Of a stretch of DNA of 64,000 nt, positions 10,201-18,056 are shown piece by piece. This DNA comes from Streptomyces bambusae (GTDB lineage Bacteria > Actinomycetota > Actinomycetes > Streptomycetales > Streptomycetaceae): the NCBI RefSeq assembly GCF_020532645.1, contig NZ_JAJAUZ010000035.1, forward strand, positions 20,830 to 84,829, given 5' to 3'. Each line of letters begins with the position of its first letter. Positions within the stretch are counted from its first letter, which is position 1. The position numbers and the translations under genes were made by a program. A model generated the notes under the pieces. It was given only the letters and a program-made list of their open reading frames with translations. It was not told the DNA's origin and made no database searches.

Positions 10201-10819
10201 CCGCGGGGTGCGTGTGGTCGACGCCGCTGTCGATGTTCGCGACGACGATGCCCTCGCCGCGGACGCCGAACTGCTCCCATACCTTGGGGGCGTTGATCCG
10301 GTCGACGTTCCACTCGACGGCGTCGGCGGCCGCCTCCCGGCTGCCTTCGAGGGGCTTGGGGAGGGTGACCTTCTCGTCGGCCTCGATGGTGGCGACCTCG
10401 GGGCGGCGGGCGAGGTTCTCGGCCAGCTTGCCGCTGCCGACGACCTTGACCGCGTTCACGATCCAGTAGGAGGTGTAGTCGGCTCCGGCGCCTTCGAGGG
10501 CCTTGAGCAGCCCCGCCTGGGTGCGTCCGGCGTGGTCCTTCTTGGCCTTGAGGACCGCTGCGGCCTTGCCGGCGCGGCTGCGCTGCCGGGTGGCGGCCGT
10601 GAGGTCGGCCTTGCTGTCGAGGTAGACCCAGAAGGCGGTCTTGCGGTCGTCGTCGAGCCGGCCGCGCAGCTTCGCCTCGATCTTCAACTCGGCCGCGGTG
10701 GGCGGAAGTCCGGGCGGTGGCTCGGGGGCGGCGGCCGCGACCCCGGCGCCCAGGGGTAAGAGGGCGGCGCCGGCGAGTGCGGCGATGGCCGTGCGGAACG
10801 GGGTGCTGCGTCGTGCCAC
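7265..10819 (-). CDS. Secreted S8 subtilisin-like peptidase with Cna/carboxypeptidase-type repeats and malectin-like C-terminus
   Basis: 1184 aa. Sec signal peptide (about 1-31, ending AAAAPEP), inhibitor-like propeptide (about 40-150), then the S8 catalytic domain with Asp197 (IDSG), His244 (NDHGTHTMG), oxyanion Asn346 (SNGNSG) and Ser415 (GTSMASPH). Downstream are two to three carboxypeptidase-regulatory-like beta domains (GTVRSGGAPVVGAKV, VTGTVTTGAGPAAGASVTV, GRVLDANDGLGVAGATV), a central beta domain and a C-terminal malectin-like domain (about 1045-1184). Start is GTG at 10819 behind GAGGAGA; an upstream ATG would add 36 residues and hide the signal peptide. Extracellular protease probably binding carbohydrate or polymer. 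It converges on the FUSC gene with only 3 bp between. Confidence 0.92.
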   Translation of the reverse strand: MARRSTPFRTAIAALAGAALLPLGAGVAAAAPEPPPGLPPTAAELKIEAKLRGRLDDDRKTAFWVYLDSKADLTAATRQRSRAGKAAAVLKAKKDHAGRTQAGLLKALEGAGADYTSYWIVNAVKVVGSGKLAENLARRPEVATIEADEKVTLPKPLEGSREAAADAVEWNVDRINAPKVWEQFGVRGEGIVVANIDSGVDHTHPAVAAQYRGRAADGTHDHNYNWFDPAGVCAGAAPCDNNDHGTHTMGTMVGDDGGANKIGVAPGAKWIAAKGCETNSCSESSLLASGQWIVAPTDLAGANPRPDLAPHIVNNSWGSSVHDDWYQEVVDAWRAAGIFPAFSNGNSGPGCATSGSPGDYAGSYSSGAFDINNTIASFSSRGAGPNGTVKPNIAAPGVNVRSSVPGGYDAFSGTSMASPHTAATVALMWSAAPALAGDVAQTEALLDGTAVDTENTSCGGSGADNNVFGEGRLDALAAVSNAPRGATGALAGTVRSGGAPVVGAKVTADGPIDRTTTTSADGSYSFPALSVGEYALTAGKFGYGQEAATATVTEGGTATGDFTLTQAPSATVTGTVTTGAGPAAGASVTVADTPVTATADAQGRFEVTLPHGSYEIRAGHSSRCVTTGSTRVTVAADTTVAVTLPDRTDAYGYACATGDRPYAAGDRQLALTGDNTTERVPLPFPVPLYGTTYGAAWIGTNGTVSFGGAHGGDINGDLPSAATPNAALYPMWDDLVVGAAGTGSGVFTSVSGEAPHRVFTVEWRQVAHWSAQSDKFSFSAAIGEDGRITYHYKGTTGTGLKAGSSATIGVENATGTDAFRYAFNTPVLSDGLSLSFRTTKSGIVTGRVLDANDGLGVAGATVTVGSGTTAVTATTGTDGGYVVQSPAGSVPVAVTANAYQSEQVTVQVDADAVTGVTRHLKTGKVTASRPAVEVVAPPEQRRTRSLELTNPGSGTAYTVAEDAPWLTVTPAAGDLPTGGKAALALAVDTAGLERGTVLSTDLKITSASGRTPVLTVPVKVVVPRYQAALDAGADYSGTDSLGDTWSPDRKYTPGSYGYQGNATAKATGAAIRGTDDQRLYRNAREGMYEYRFDNVPDGTYTVELGFAELSATRPNKRVFDVLAEGVQVLPALDISLEAGTYTALSRTYTVTVTDGTLNVRFVARSGYGKPLVNLLRVTERPDRP

Positions 10820-11324
10820 GTGGTCTCCTCGTGCTGGTGCGCAGGAAGGAAAGGCGTGGTGCTGGGGGTGCTCGGGCGTGCGGGTGCTCTGTGAGGATGC
10901 TGTGGGGCACCTGTGAGCACGCGCCATGGTGAATCACCGGGTTCGGCCCTCACAAGACCGCGTCGGGGTCCGGGCGCCGGGCGGGCGGCGACGGCGATCG
11001 ATTCCGGTCACGTGTGCCGCCGCCGGGTGCGCAGGGCTCGCCCCCGCGCGGGGGCGGGACGGACCCTGGAGGCGGCGGCCTGGGGCCGCCGGGCCGGGGC
11101 ACGTCGTCCGGATTGCTCTGTTCGGCGGGTGGGCGGGCGCGGGCGTTGTCCGGGCCGATGGCGCGTGGCAGGCTCGGTCGGATGGCCGGTCGACGGGCCG
11201 GGCCGGTGCGCGGCCGGGCGGAACGCCGCGTCGGGGCGGTGTGCGGGCCCGGCCGGGCGCCGGTCGCCCGTGGGACGGCCGGGTGCGGGCCCGGCCGGCC
11301 GGAGGCGGAGGGAGGCGGGTGCTG
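10820..11324. other. 505-bp divergent intergenic region
   Basis: It separates the subtilase (minus) from the MFS gene (plus). It is extremely G+C rich with long open frames of Arg/Gly/Pro-rich composition in several frames, none with motifs or a convincing ribosome binding site. The promoters of both genes should lie here, but I cannot point to a clear -10/-35 pair. Confidence 0.5.
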
Positions 11325-12662
11325 GTGAGGGTGCCGGCGGCGCGGAGGGGCGGCGGCGGGGGGACTTCGCTGCGGGACCGTCGGGGGTTCCGGTCCTACC
11401 TGGCCGGGGAGAGCGCCGGGCTGGCGGGTACGTCCGTCCACGTGGTGGCACTGCCGGCGCTGGCCGTGCTGGAACTGGGCGCGAACGCCGGGCAGATCGC
11501 CCTGCTGGCGTTCCTGGCACAGCTGCCGGCGTTCCTGCTGGCCCTGCCCGCGGGCGCGATCGTGGACCGGCACTCCAAGCGGGCCCTGATGGTCGGCACC
11601 GACGTGGTGGCGGCCGGGGTGGTGGCCGCGGTCCCCGTCGCCGCGCTGGCCGGAGTGCTGGCGGTGCCGGTGCTGTACGGGGTGGCGCTGGCGCTGGGCG
11701 CGGTGACCGTGCTGCACCAGGCGGCGGCCATCGCCATCGTCCCGGAGCTGGTGGAACCGGCCGAACTGCACCGGGCGAACGCACGGATCGGGGCCGCGTT
11801 CGGCGCGGCGGACGCGGCCGGCAGCCATCTGGGGACCCTGCTGGTGGCGCTGCTCGGCGCCGCGCGGGCGTTCTGGCTGGATGCGCTGTCGTATGCGGTG
11901 TCCGCGTGGTGCGCGTGGCGGATCCCCAGCCGGCCGCGGGCGCCCGGTCCGGCGGCCGGCGGAGGTGCGCCGGCGGCCGGGCCGGGCGGCGGGCGGCGGG
12001 CGGGGATGGCGTCCGAGGTCTGGGAGGGCCTGGCCTACACCGCCCGTACGCCGCTGGTGCGGACGCTCGTCCTCGCGGTGGCGGTGACCGGTTTCGCCAC
12101 CGGGCTGATGAACACGTTCTTCGCCTTCCACCTGCTGACCGCGCTGCGGTCGGGTGCGACCGGGCTGGGCGTCGTGATGGGGGCGTCGGGTGTCGGTGCG
12201 CTGGCCGGGGCCCTGATGGCGCCGCGGATCGTGGCGCGGATCGGCCCGGGCCGGACGCTGCTGGCCGGGTTCGCACTGTGCCCGGTGATGAGCGTGCCGC
12301 TGGTGGTCGCCCGGCCGGGAGCGGTGTGGCTGGCGGTGCTGGGCCTGGCGGGCGGGGTCCGGCTGGCGGCGACGGCGGTGGCCGGGACCACCCAGCGGGC
12401 GCTGCGCCAGCAGGTGTGCCCGCCGGAGCTGCAGTCGCGGGCGCAGCAGACGTCGACCTGGCTGGTGACGGGCAGCCGCCCGTTCGCCGCGCTGGCCGGC
12501 GGGGCGCTGGCGGCGGCGTTCGGGGTCCGGGCGGTGCTGCTTGCCGGCACGCTGCTGCTGGTGGTGCCGGTGGCGGTGCTGTGGTGGTCGCCGGTGTCCC
12601 GGCTGAGCAGCATGCCGGTGCCGGCGGCCGACGGCCCGCCGCCGGCGGTCCCGGCCCGCTAG
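11325..12662 (+). CDS. MFS transporter (EntS-like, MFS_3 type exporter)
   Basis: 445 aa from the chosen GTG, which has GGAGG 9 bp upstream; GTG at 11319 is the alternative. About 12 membrane spans. After a short basic N-terminus, SLRDRRGFRSYLAGESAGLAG leads into helix 1, a start seen in MFS_3 exporters related to enterobactin exporter EntS. The loop 2-3 motif reads AGAIVDRHSKRALM, a variant of the GxxxDRxGRR MFS signature. Likely a drug or siderophore efflux pump of the cytoplasmic membrane; the substrate is unknown. It converges on the ARPP-2-like gene, with a repeat fragment between them. Confidence 0.85.
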   Translation: MRVPAARRGGGGGTSLRDRRGFRSYLAGESAGLAGTSVHVVALPALAVLELGANAGQIALLAFLAQLPAFLLALPAGAIVDRHSKRALMVGTDVVAAGVVAAVPVAALAGVLAVPVLYGVALALGAVTVLHQAAAIAIVPELVEPAELHRANARIGAAFGAADAAGSHLGTLLVALLGAARAFWLDALSYAVSAWCAWRIPSRPRAPGPAAGGGAPAAGPGGGRRAGMASEVWEGLAYTARTPLVRTLVLAVAVTGFATGLMNTFFAFHLLTALRSGATGLGVVMGASGVGALAGALMAPRIVARIGPGRTLLAGFALCPVMSVPLVVARPGAVWLAVLGLAGGVRLAATAVAGTTQRALRQQVCPPELQSRAQQTSTWLVTGSRPFAALAGGALAAAFGVRAVLLAGTLLLVVPVAVLWWSPVSRLSSMPVPAADGPPPAVPAR

Positions 12663-12665
12663 GGC

Positions 12666-12709
12666 ATGTCGTCAAACTCCTGTCGTCGCCCCGGGGGCGG
12701 CCCCGCGGT
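12666..12709. repeat. Left-end fragment of the TGTCGTCAAACTCCTG element
   Basis: TGTCGTCAAACTCCTG followed by TCGTCGCCC, GGGGGCGG and CCCCGCGG matches the left end of the complete element at 22137-22299 over about 42 bp with one or two changes. No right terminal repeat follows, so this is a truncated copy. It sits between the stop of the MFS gene and the convergent gene at 12726. Confidence 0.8.
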
Positions 12710-12725
12710 CGAACTACCCGCCGGG

Positions 12726-13949
12726 TCAGCTGCGGTGGCTGCTCCGGTAGTGGTCGAGCACGTCCTGGCGCAGCAGGTGGCCGAAGCCGGCCGACTCCAG
12801 GCGGAGGGCGAACTGGGCCGCGGTCGTGCCGAGTCCGGCGGCGGTGGCGGCGAGGTGCCAGTCGTGGGCGGCGAGCCGGTCGAGGAGGTGGCCGCGGCGC
12901 ACCTGGGCCTCCGGGAGCCGGAACGTCTTGAGGTAGACGGTGCGGCCGTGCTCGTCGGTGATCGCCTCGCCGATGTGGTTGGCCTCGCGGGGGCGGAACG
13001 GCGGCAGCAACCGGGACAGGGTGAAGCGGTCCATCCGCCGGACCCGCTGCCAGGTGCGCGGCTGGTCCAGGAGGCCGGCGGCCAGGGTGGTGCCGTGGAA
13101 CTCCGCCCACTGCGCGGCCTGTTCCCGGACGGCGGCCCGCAGTCCGGCGAGGCTGCGCACGGACGGGCCGTCGGCGATGCGGGCGGTGAAGTCCGGCACG
13201 GGCGGCATCAGGGTGGCGTAGTGGTGCACCAGGTCGCCGTAGAGGTCCTGCACCAGGGTGGGGTGCAGGGTCCGGTAGTCCTCCGGGTGCGGTACGACGA
13301 AGGCCGCGGCGAGCGTGTCGGCCAGGTACACGAGGACGCCGCACTGGCCGGGGTGGATCTCGAACACGCTGAGCGCGTCGGCCAGTCCGGGGACGTCCGT
13401 GCCCAGGTACGCGGCCTCGGCGCGCGGCGACAGGCCCTGGCGCAGTGCCTGCTGCGACCACTCCTCCCAGGCGATGACGGGCCCGCCGAAGTGCAGGGCG
13501 AGGTAGCCCTCCAGGGCGAGGTGGAGCGGGAGGAAGCGCACCCGGTGCTTGGCCTCGCGGCGGGCCGTGCGGCGGTGGAAGTGCAGCTGCATGGCCGCGA
13601 CCGGCTGGTCGGGGCGGGCCCGGCCGCCGGTGCGCCCCGTGTCCGGGTGCCGCCGGGTGCGGTCCTCGGCGAGCTGGGTGCCGTACGCGGCGGCGGGTGT
13701 GCCGTCGGGGGTCCATTCGGCGACGAGGCCGTGCGGGATGTAGGAGGCGTACGCGTGCCCGCCGCCGAGGTCGACGAGGCCGGGGCCGCCGTAGACCCGA
13801 GGGTGCAGCCGCAGGTCGGTGACGGGCTCGGGGCGGACCAGCGGGACGAGGCGTACGGCGCCCCAGACCTGGGACGGGCGTACGTCCAGGCCGTCGAGCA
13901 GGCCGGGGCGGGGGGCGGCGGGGTCGGCGGCCGGGGGGTGCGGGCTCAC
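12726..13949 (-). CDS. ARPP-2-like protein with C-terminal helix-turn-helix-like segment
   Basis: 407 aa, cytoplasmic. The N-terminal and central part (about 15-270) has RPSQVWGAVRLVPLVR, ASYIPHGLVAEW, RFLPLHLALEGYLALHFGG and FEIHPGQCGVLVYLAD. From memory these match ARPP-2, named for its genomic association with putative RNA-repair and phosphatase genes; I cannot confirm this without a profile search. The C-terminal 60 residues (DWHLAATAAGLGTTAAQFAL) look like a Fis-type helix-turn-helix. GTG at 13949 overlaps the upstream vWA stop by 4 bp (GTGA) and has GGAG upstream. The coupling implies a joint function with the vWA protein. No catalytic motif is recognised. Confidence 0.6.
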   Translation of the reverse strand: MSPHPPAADPAAPRPGLLDGLDVRPSQVWGAVRLVPLVRPEPVTDLRLHPRVYGGPGLVDLGGGHAYASYIPHGLVAEWTPDGTPAAAYGTQLAEDRTRRHPDTGRTGGRARPDQPVAAMQLHFHRRTARREAKHRVRFLPLHLALEGYLALHFGGPVIAWEEWSQQALRQGLSPRAEAAYLGTDVPGLADALSVFEIHPGQCGVLVYLADTLAAAFVVPHPEDYRTLHPTLVQDLYGDLVHHYATLMPPVPDFTARIADGPSVRSLAGLRAAVREQAAQWAEFHGTTLAAGLLDQPRTWQRVRRMDRFTLSRLLPPFRPREANHIGEAITDEHGRTVYLKTFRLPEAQVRRGHLLDRLAAHDWHLAATAAGLGTTAAQFALRLESAGFGHLLRQDVLDHYRSSHRS

Positions 13950-15415
13950 TGCGGGGCTCCTTCCGCGCGCGCCGCCGGGACCCGGGGGTGCGGGAGGCGG
14001 GCCGCGCGGGCGTCCAGGTAGGCCCGGAGTTCGGCGAGGCCGGTGCGGCCCTCGGCGAACTGGGCGATCTCGACGAGTGCGGGCAGGTCCTCGGCGTCGC
14101 GGATGCCCGCGGTGGGCACGCTCGGCGCCAGCCGCCGGACGTCGAAGTCCGCGGCGTCGTAGACCGGGTTGAGGTGGACCACGCTGGTGCGGCGGTCCGG
14201 GTCGAGGCGGGTGCGCCAGATGCGGAGCACTTCGCCGGCGAGGCCGGGCGGGGCGTTGTCCCAGCCGTCGGAGACGATCAGCAGCCGTTCGGGGCCGGTG
14301 TCCAGGGCGTCGAGGATCCGTTCGCCGAGCGGGGTCGGGCCGACGGGGTGCGCGAGGAGCGCGTCGGTGCGGCCGGAGGTCCACAGTCCGGTGTACTGCG
14401 CGGCCAGGGCCGCCAGCAGGTGGTGGCAGGCCAGGGCGACGGCGAGCGGCCGCCGCCGCTTCGCGCCGGATCCGTACGAGGAGAAGCTGTCGTCGAGGAC
14501 GGCGGTCACCCGGCCCCAGGTGCCGCGGTGGGCGCCGGCGACGCGGACGGCGGCCCGGTGCAGGGCGTCGGTCAGTTCGGCGCGGCGGTCGGAGCGTTCC
14601 GCGGCCGGCAGGGAGAGGACGTACCCGGCGAGCCGGGTGAGCGGCATCCGGGAGAGATCGGCCCGGACCGCCCGGTCGGCGGCGGGGCCGTGCCGCTGGG
14701 CGGTTTCCTGGAGCCGGAGGGTTTCCTGGCGGGTCAGGCGGGGGGCGATGCGCTCCAGGAAGACGCTGCGCGGGATGCCGTGCCGGGCGGCGAAGCCTTC
14801 GGCGACGGTGTAGGGCAGGTCGTAGACGGCGGCCTGTTCGTAGTGGGCGCGGCGCCAGCTCTCCAGGATCGGGGTGTCGTAGCGGGCGCGGCTGAGGGGG
14901 GCGAACAGGAAGGTGCCGAGTTCCGGGTGGCCGGGAGTGAGGTGGGCGTGGCGCAGGGTCTGCTTGAGGCCGCTGCGGTATTTGACGGCGTCGAAGGCGA
15001 GGTCGGGGCGGGCCGCGAGCCAGTCTCGGATCAGGGCGCGGGTGCGGCGGTTGTTGACGGCGGCGCGGCGCAGCGACCGGAACAGGCCGTAGACGCGCTG
15101 GGGCGGCAGGAGGGCGAGACGGCCGGCGATGAGGCGGCCTTCGCGGCGGCGCTGTCCGGGCGTCGCGTCGGCGGCGGATTCGAGGAGTCCGCGGATGACG
15201 AGGACGGCGTTGTGGTCGTTGATGTCGAGGGCGAGCACACCGGCGTACAGGTCGCGGTAGTTGCCCAGCAGGTAGGCGTGGAGGAAGTCGAGGGACAGCT
15301 GCTGGGTGGCGGCGTCGGAGCGGAACTCGCGCTGGCCGGTGGACGTGATCGCGGCGTTGACGAACAGCAGGACGTCGTCGGCCGCGATGAGGTCGCCGAA
15401 GGACTCCGTGTTCAT
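13946..15415 (-). CDS. vWA (MIDAS) protein with TROVE/Ro-like helical N-terminal region
   Basis: 489 aa, cytoplasmic. Residues 15-290 are helical with conserved-looking blocks TGQREF (26-31), FLHAYLLGNYRDLYAGVLA (44-62), LPPQRVYGLFRSLRR (103-117) and NNRRTRALIRDWL (121-133), a pattern I associate with TROVE-like HEAT folds that bind structured RNA. Residues 303-470 form a vWA domain with an intact metal-binding MIDAS: D308-x-S310-x-S312 and SDG at 382-384. ATG at 15415 is the chosen start, though its ribosome binding site is weak (GGAACGGAC). It is the first gene of a two-gene operon with the ARPP-2-like gene. Ro/TROVE-vWA proteins take part in RNA quality control; applying that here is inference. 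Confidence 0.65.
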   Translation of the reverse strand: MNTESFGDLIAADDVLLFVNAAITSTGQREFRSDAATQQLSLDFLHAYLLGNYRDLYAGVLALDINDHNAVLVIRGLLESAADATPGQRRREGRLIAGRLALLPPQRVYGLFRSLRRAAVNNRRTRALIRDWLAARPDLAFDAVKYRSGLKQTLRHAHLTPGHPELGTFLFAPLSRARYDTPILESWRRAHYEQAAVYDLPYTVAEGFAARHGIPRSVFLERIAPRLTRQETLRLQETAQRHGPAADRAVRADLSRMPLTRLAGYVLSLPAAERSDRRAELTDALHRAAVRVAGAHRGTWGRVTAVLDDSFSSYGSGAKRRRPLAVALACHHLLAALAAQYTGLWTSGRTDALLAHPVGPTPLGERILDALDTGPERLLIVSDGWDNAPPGLAGEVLRIWRTRLDPDRRTSVVHLNPVYDAADFDVRRLAPSVPTAGIRDAEDLPALVEIAQFAEGRTGLAELRAYLDARAARLPHPRVPAARAEGAPQ

Positions 15416-15702
15416 GTCCGTTCCGTGGTGGTCGCTCCGATGGCCGGTGCCGGCCGGGGAAGGGGGGCGCGAGCTGCGAATCATTGCTTCAGAGGCAGGT
15501 TCCGGAAGTCGCACCGGAGTCCCGCGGCCGGCCCGGCGACCGTAACACGGCCGGACGCAGGGCCCGTACGGGTTTTCCCGCCGGCCGGAGCGTCCGCTTT
15601 GCGGGCGGCGCGCGGGCGGCTAGAAGTTGCCACGGTCCGCACCGAATGCCCGGGCGCAGCGCGGTGGCGCGAGCATCCGGGCCCGCCTTCCGGGGAGCAC
15701 CC

Positions 15703-16095
15703 ATGAGGATCCATCTGTCGAGCGTGTTCGTCGACGACCAGGAGCAGGCCCTGCGCTTCTACACCGACGTGCTGGGGTTCGTGCTGAAGCACGACGTGGC
15801 GATGGGGGGCGCGGACCGGTGGCTGACGGTGGTGTCGCCGGAGGACCCCGACGGCACCGAGCTGCTGCTGGAGCCGTCCGGGCATCCGGCGGTCGGGCCG
15901 TACAAGGCGGCGCTGGTCCGGGACGGCATTCCGGCGGCCTCGTTCGCCGTGGCGGACGTGCCGGCGGAGTTCGGCCGGCTGCGCGGGCTGGGGGTGCGGT
16001 TCACGCAGGAGCCGGTGGCGATGGGGCCGGTGACGACCGCGGTCTTCGACGACACGTGCGGCAATCTGATCCAGATCGTGCACGCCGCCGGGTAG
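15703..16095 (+). CDS. VOC superfamily (glyoxalase/bleomycin-resistance fold) protein
   Basis: 130 aa. Two beta-alpha-beta-beta-beta modules of the VOC fold: SSVFVDDQEQALRFYTDVLG at the N-terminus with LHDVAM-like strands, and TTAVFDDTCGNLIQIV at the C-terminus, where the last Asn/Gln region usually carries a metal ligand. Length is typical of single-domain VOC proteins, which act as dimers as lyases, dioxygenases or drug-binding proteins; the reaction cannot be chosen here. ATG at 15703 follows CGGGGAGCACCC. It is divergent from the vWA operon and followed by the pectate lyase gene. Confidence 0.85.
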   Translation: MRIHLSSVFVDDQEQALRFYTDVLGFVLKHDVAMGGADRWLTVVSPEDPDGTELLLEPSGHPAVGPYKAALVRDGIPAASFAVADVPAEFGRLRGLGVRFTQEPVAMGPVTTAVFDDTCGNLIQIVHAAG

Positions 16096-16258
16096 CCGCG
16101 ATCTTCTTCCGCTCGCGCGGCAACCTTTCGGGCGGTGGCGGCCACCAGGACGTGAGCGCCCGGTCGGCGGCCGGTTGCGGCCTGCGGGTCCGGGGGCTCG
16201 GTCCGGCCCCCGGCAGGGTGGCCGGCCTCCCCGTCCCCTCCGTAAGGAAGCGTCGAAC

Positions 16259-17149
16259 GTGAGCAGCAGAAGAGCCGTACGTCCCCGCCGGGTCCGGATC
16301 GCCGTGCTGGGTGGTGTGACCGCGCTGGCCGTGGCGGGTGGTGTCTGGACCGGTGCCGGGGCGAGCGAGCCGGGGTCCGCGGCCGGCTCGCCCACGGCCG
16401 GCTTCCCCGCCGGCTCCCCCGCCGCCGGGGCGGCCGTGCGGGCGGCCGGCCGGAAGGTCGCGGAGTGGCCGAAGCCGACGACGGAGGTGCCGGTCACGGC
16501 CACCCGCAAGGTCGGGAAGTTCTTCGACGGCGGCGGGCGGCGGTACGTCGGCAGGGGCGCGCTGGGCAGCGGCGGCCAGTCGGAGGGACAGCCGGCCATG
16601 TTCGAACTCGCCGACGGCGCCGTGCTGCAGAACGTGGTGCTCGGCAGCCCGGCCGCCGACGGCGTGCACTGCAAGGGCGGCTGCACCCTCAAGAACGTGT
16701 GGTGGGAGAACGTGGGCGAGGACGCCGCCACCTTCAAGGGCACCGGGTCCGCCCAGGTGATGACCGTCGACGGCGGCGGGGCGCGGGGGGCCTCGGACAA
16801 GGTGTTCCAGCACAACGGGCCGGGCACCATGGTGATCCGCAACTTCCGCGTCGAGGACTTCGGCAAGCTCTACCGGTCCTGCGGCAACTGCAGGAAGCAG
16901 TACGCGCGGCACGTGGTGATCGACAACGTGGTGGCCTCCGCGCCGGGCAAGACGGTCGTCGGGATCAACTCGAACTTCGGTGACACCGCGCGGATCGTGC
17001 AGCTGACGATCGTCGGGGACGGTTCGCGCCGGATCACGGTGTGCCAGCGGTTCAAGGGCGTGACGAGCGGCGAGCCGGAGGCGGTGGGGAAAGGGCCCGA
17101 CGGGACGCACTGCCGGTACGGCGCCGGGGACGTCGCGTACCGGCCGTAG
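16259..17149 (+). CDS. Secreted pectate lyase, PL3 family
   Basis: 296 aa. An Arg-rich signal peptide (SSRRAVRPRRVRIAVLGG then a hydrophobic core) precedes an Ala/Gly/Pro linker (about 38-65) and a PL3 beta-helix. Diagnostic motifs are ADGVHCKGGCTLKNVWWENV and GEDAATFKG, plus the disulfide-rich YRSCGNCRKQYARHVVIDN. PL3 enzymes cleave de-esterified pectin by Ca-dependent beta-elimination outside the cell. GTG at 16259 follows AAGGAAG; a longer upstream frame lacks a ribosome binding site. The gene ends 45 bp before a 4-copy tandem repeat that separates it from the convergent anti-sigma-like gene. Confidence 0.92.
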   Translation: MSSRRAVRPRRVRIAVLGGVTALAVAGGVWTGAGASEPGSAAGSPTAGFPAGSPAAGAAVRAAGRKVAEWPKPTTEVPVTATRKVGKFFDGGGRRYVGRGALGSGGQSEGQPAMFELADGAVLQNVVLGSPAADGVHCKGGCTLKNVWWENVGEDAATFKGTGSAQVMTVDGGGARGASDKVFQHNGPGTMVIRNFRVEDFGKLYRSCGNCRKQYARHVVIDNVVASAPGKTVVGINSNFGDTARIVQLTIVGDGSRRITVCQRFKGVTSGEPEAVGKGPDGTHCRYGAGDVAYRP

Positions 17150-17193
17150 CGGGTAGCCGTCGGCCGGCGGCCGGGTGCGTCCGCCGGGCCCGG

Positions 17194-17257
17194 GCGGTGT
17201 CCCGGGCCCGGCGGTGTCCCGGGCCCGGCGGTGTCCCGGGCCCGGCGGTGTCCCGGG
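17194..17257. repeat. Tandem 17-bp repeat (x4) between convergent genes
   Basis: Unit GCGGTGTCCCGGGCCCG at 17194-17210, 17211-17227, 17228-17244, and a partial fourth copy to about 17257 ending in CCCGGGTTC. Each unit contains the palindrome CCGGGCCCGG, so the array can fold into several hairpins and may act as a bidirectional terminator for the pectate lyase and the convergent operon. Confidence 0.85.
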
Positions 17258-17258
17258 T

Positions 17259-18056
17259 TCAGGCGGCGGGTGCGAAGCCTCCGCGTACGGTGGCGGCCTT
17301 CGCACCCGGTGCGGTGGTGCGGGCGTCCGCGCGGTAGGTGTCGCCGGAGGCGTCGCGGACGCCTTCGGCGTGGTTGTACTGGGCGGCGAAGACGTGGCTG
17401 CCCGGGGGGACCGTCCGGCCGGGTCTGAGGGTCCAGCGGTAGACGAGGGCGGGCCCGTCCCGGCGTACCGAGAGGGTGAAGTCCGCTGCCGGCCGGGTCT
17501 GCCAGCTGCCCGTGCTCGCGACCCCGCCGGTCTGGCGGACGCGCAGCTCCAGGGTCAGGGTGCGGAGGGTTTCGCGGGTCTCCAGGGTGAGGTTGCTCTG
17601 CGCCCAGTAGCGGTTGCCGTGCGGATCGAGGGCGCCGGCGGCGGTCAGCGGACCGTCCTCGGAGCGGGGGCGGGCGGGAGCGGGGCTTCCCGCGGGCGGG
17701 TGCGGGGGCGTGGCGGGGCCGGCGGCGGGCCGCTCCTGCGGTCCGCCGTCGCGGACGACGGTGCCGACGGCAAGGGCGCTGAGGAGGAGGGTCGTGGCGG
17801 TGGCCAGGGTGGCGAGCACGACGCGCGGCGCGAGGCGGGGGCGGCGACGGGGGGTGTCGGGGGTGGTGTCGGGTGCGAGAACGTCGCCGGATGCGGAGGG
17901 AGTTGCCGTCATGCCGTGTTCGATGCGGGCGAGCATGCGGGTGCGGTCGGGCCGGTGGGCGGCGGCGGCCTGCCGGAGCAGCTGCGGTACGTCGGGCCGG
18001 GGGTGCCTGCCGGGGCCGTCGGATGCACTGCCGCCGTCGTGCCGGGTGCGGTCCAT
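17259..18056 (-). CDS. Single-pass membrane protein, putative anti-sigma partner of the ECF factor
   Basis: 265 aa. A cytoplasmic N-terminus (about 1-75, with HRPDRTRMLARIEHGM) is followed by a transmembrane segment (VVLATLATATTLLLSALAVGTVV, about 79-101), a Pro/Ala linker and an extracytoplasmic beta-rich domain (about 135-265, NRYWAQSNLTLETRETLRTL to ADARTTAPGAK). The ATG overlaps the sigma gene stop by one base (TGATG). The HxxxCxxC zinc motif of ZAS anti-sigma factors is absent, so the anti-sigma role rests on gene order and topology. The outer domain could bind polymer or sense an envelope signal. Confidence 0.65.
   Translation of the reverse strand: MDRTRHDGGSASDGPGRHPRPDVPQLLRQAAAAHRPDRTRMLARIEHGMTATPSASGDVLAPDTTPDTPRRRPRLAPRVVLATLATATTLLLSALAVGTVVRDGGPQERPAAGPATPPHPPAGSPAPARPRSEDGPLTAAGALDPHGNRYWAQSNLTLETRETLRTLTLELRVRQTGGVASTGSWQTRPAADFTLSVRRDGPALVYRWTLRPGRTVPPGSHVFAAQYNHAEGVRDASGDTYRADARTTAPGAKAATVRGGFAPAA

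Noticed and set aside
7262..10759. C-terminal extension of the FUSC protein as a real domain
   Set aside because: The sequence is the complement of a well-supported protease gene and has no membrane or domain pattern; kept only as a finding about the lost stop.
15416..15702. Y RNA or tRNA-like RNA beside the vWA gene
   Set aside because: A GGTTCCGG string suggested a T-arm, but no closing stems or cloverleaf could be drawn by eye; left as a check in the finding.
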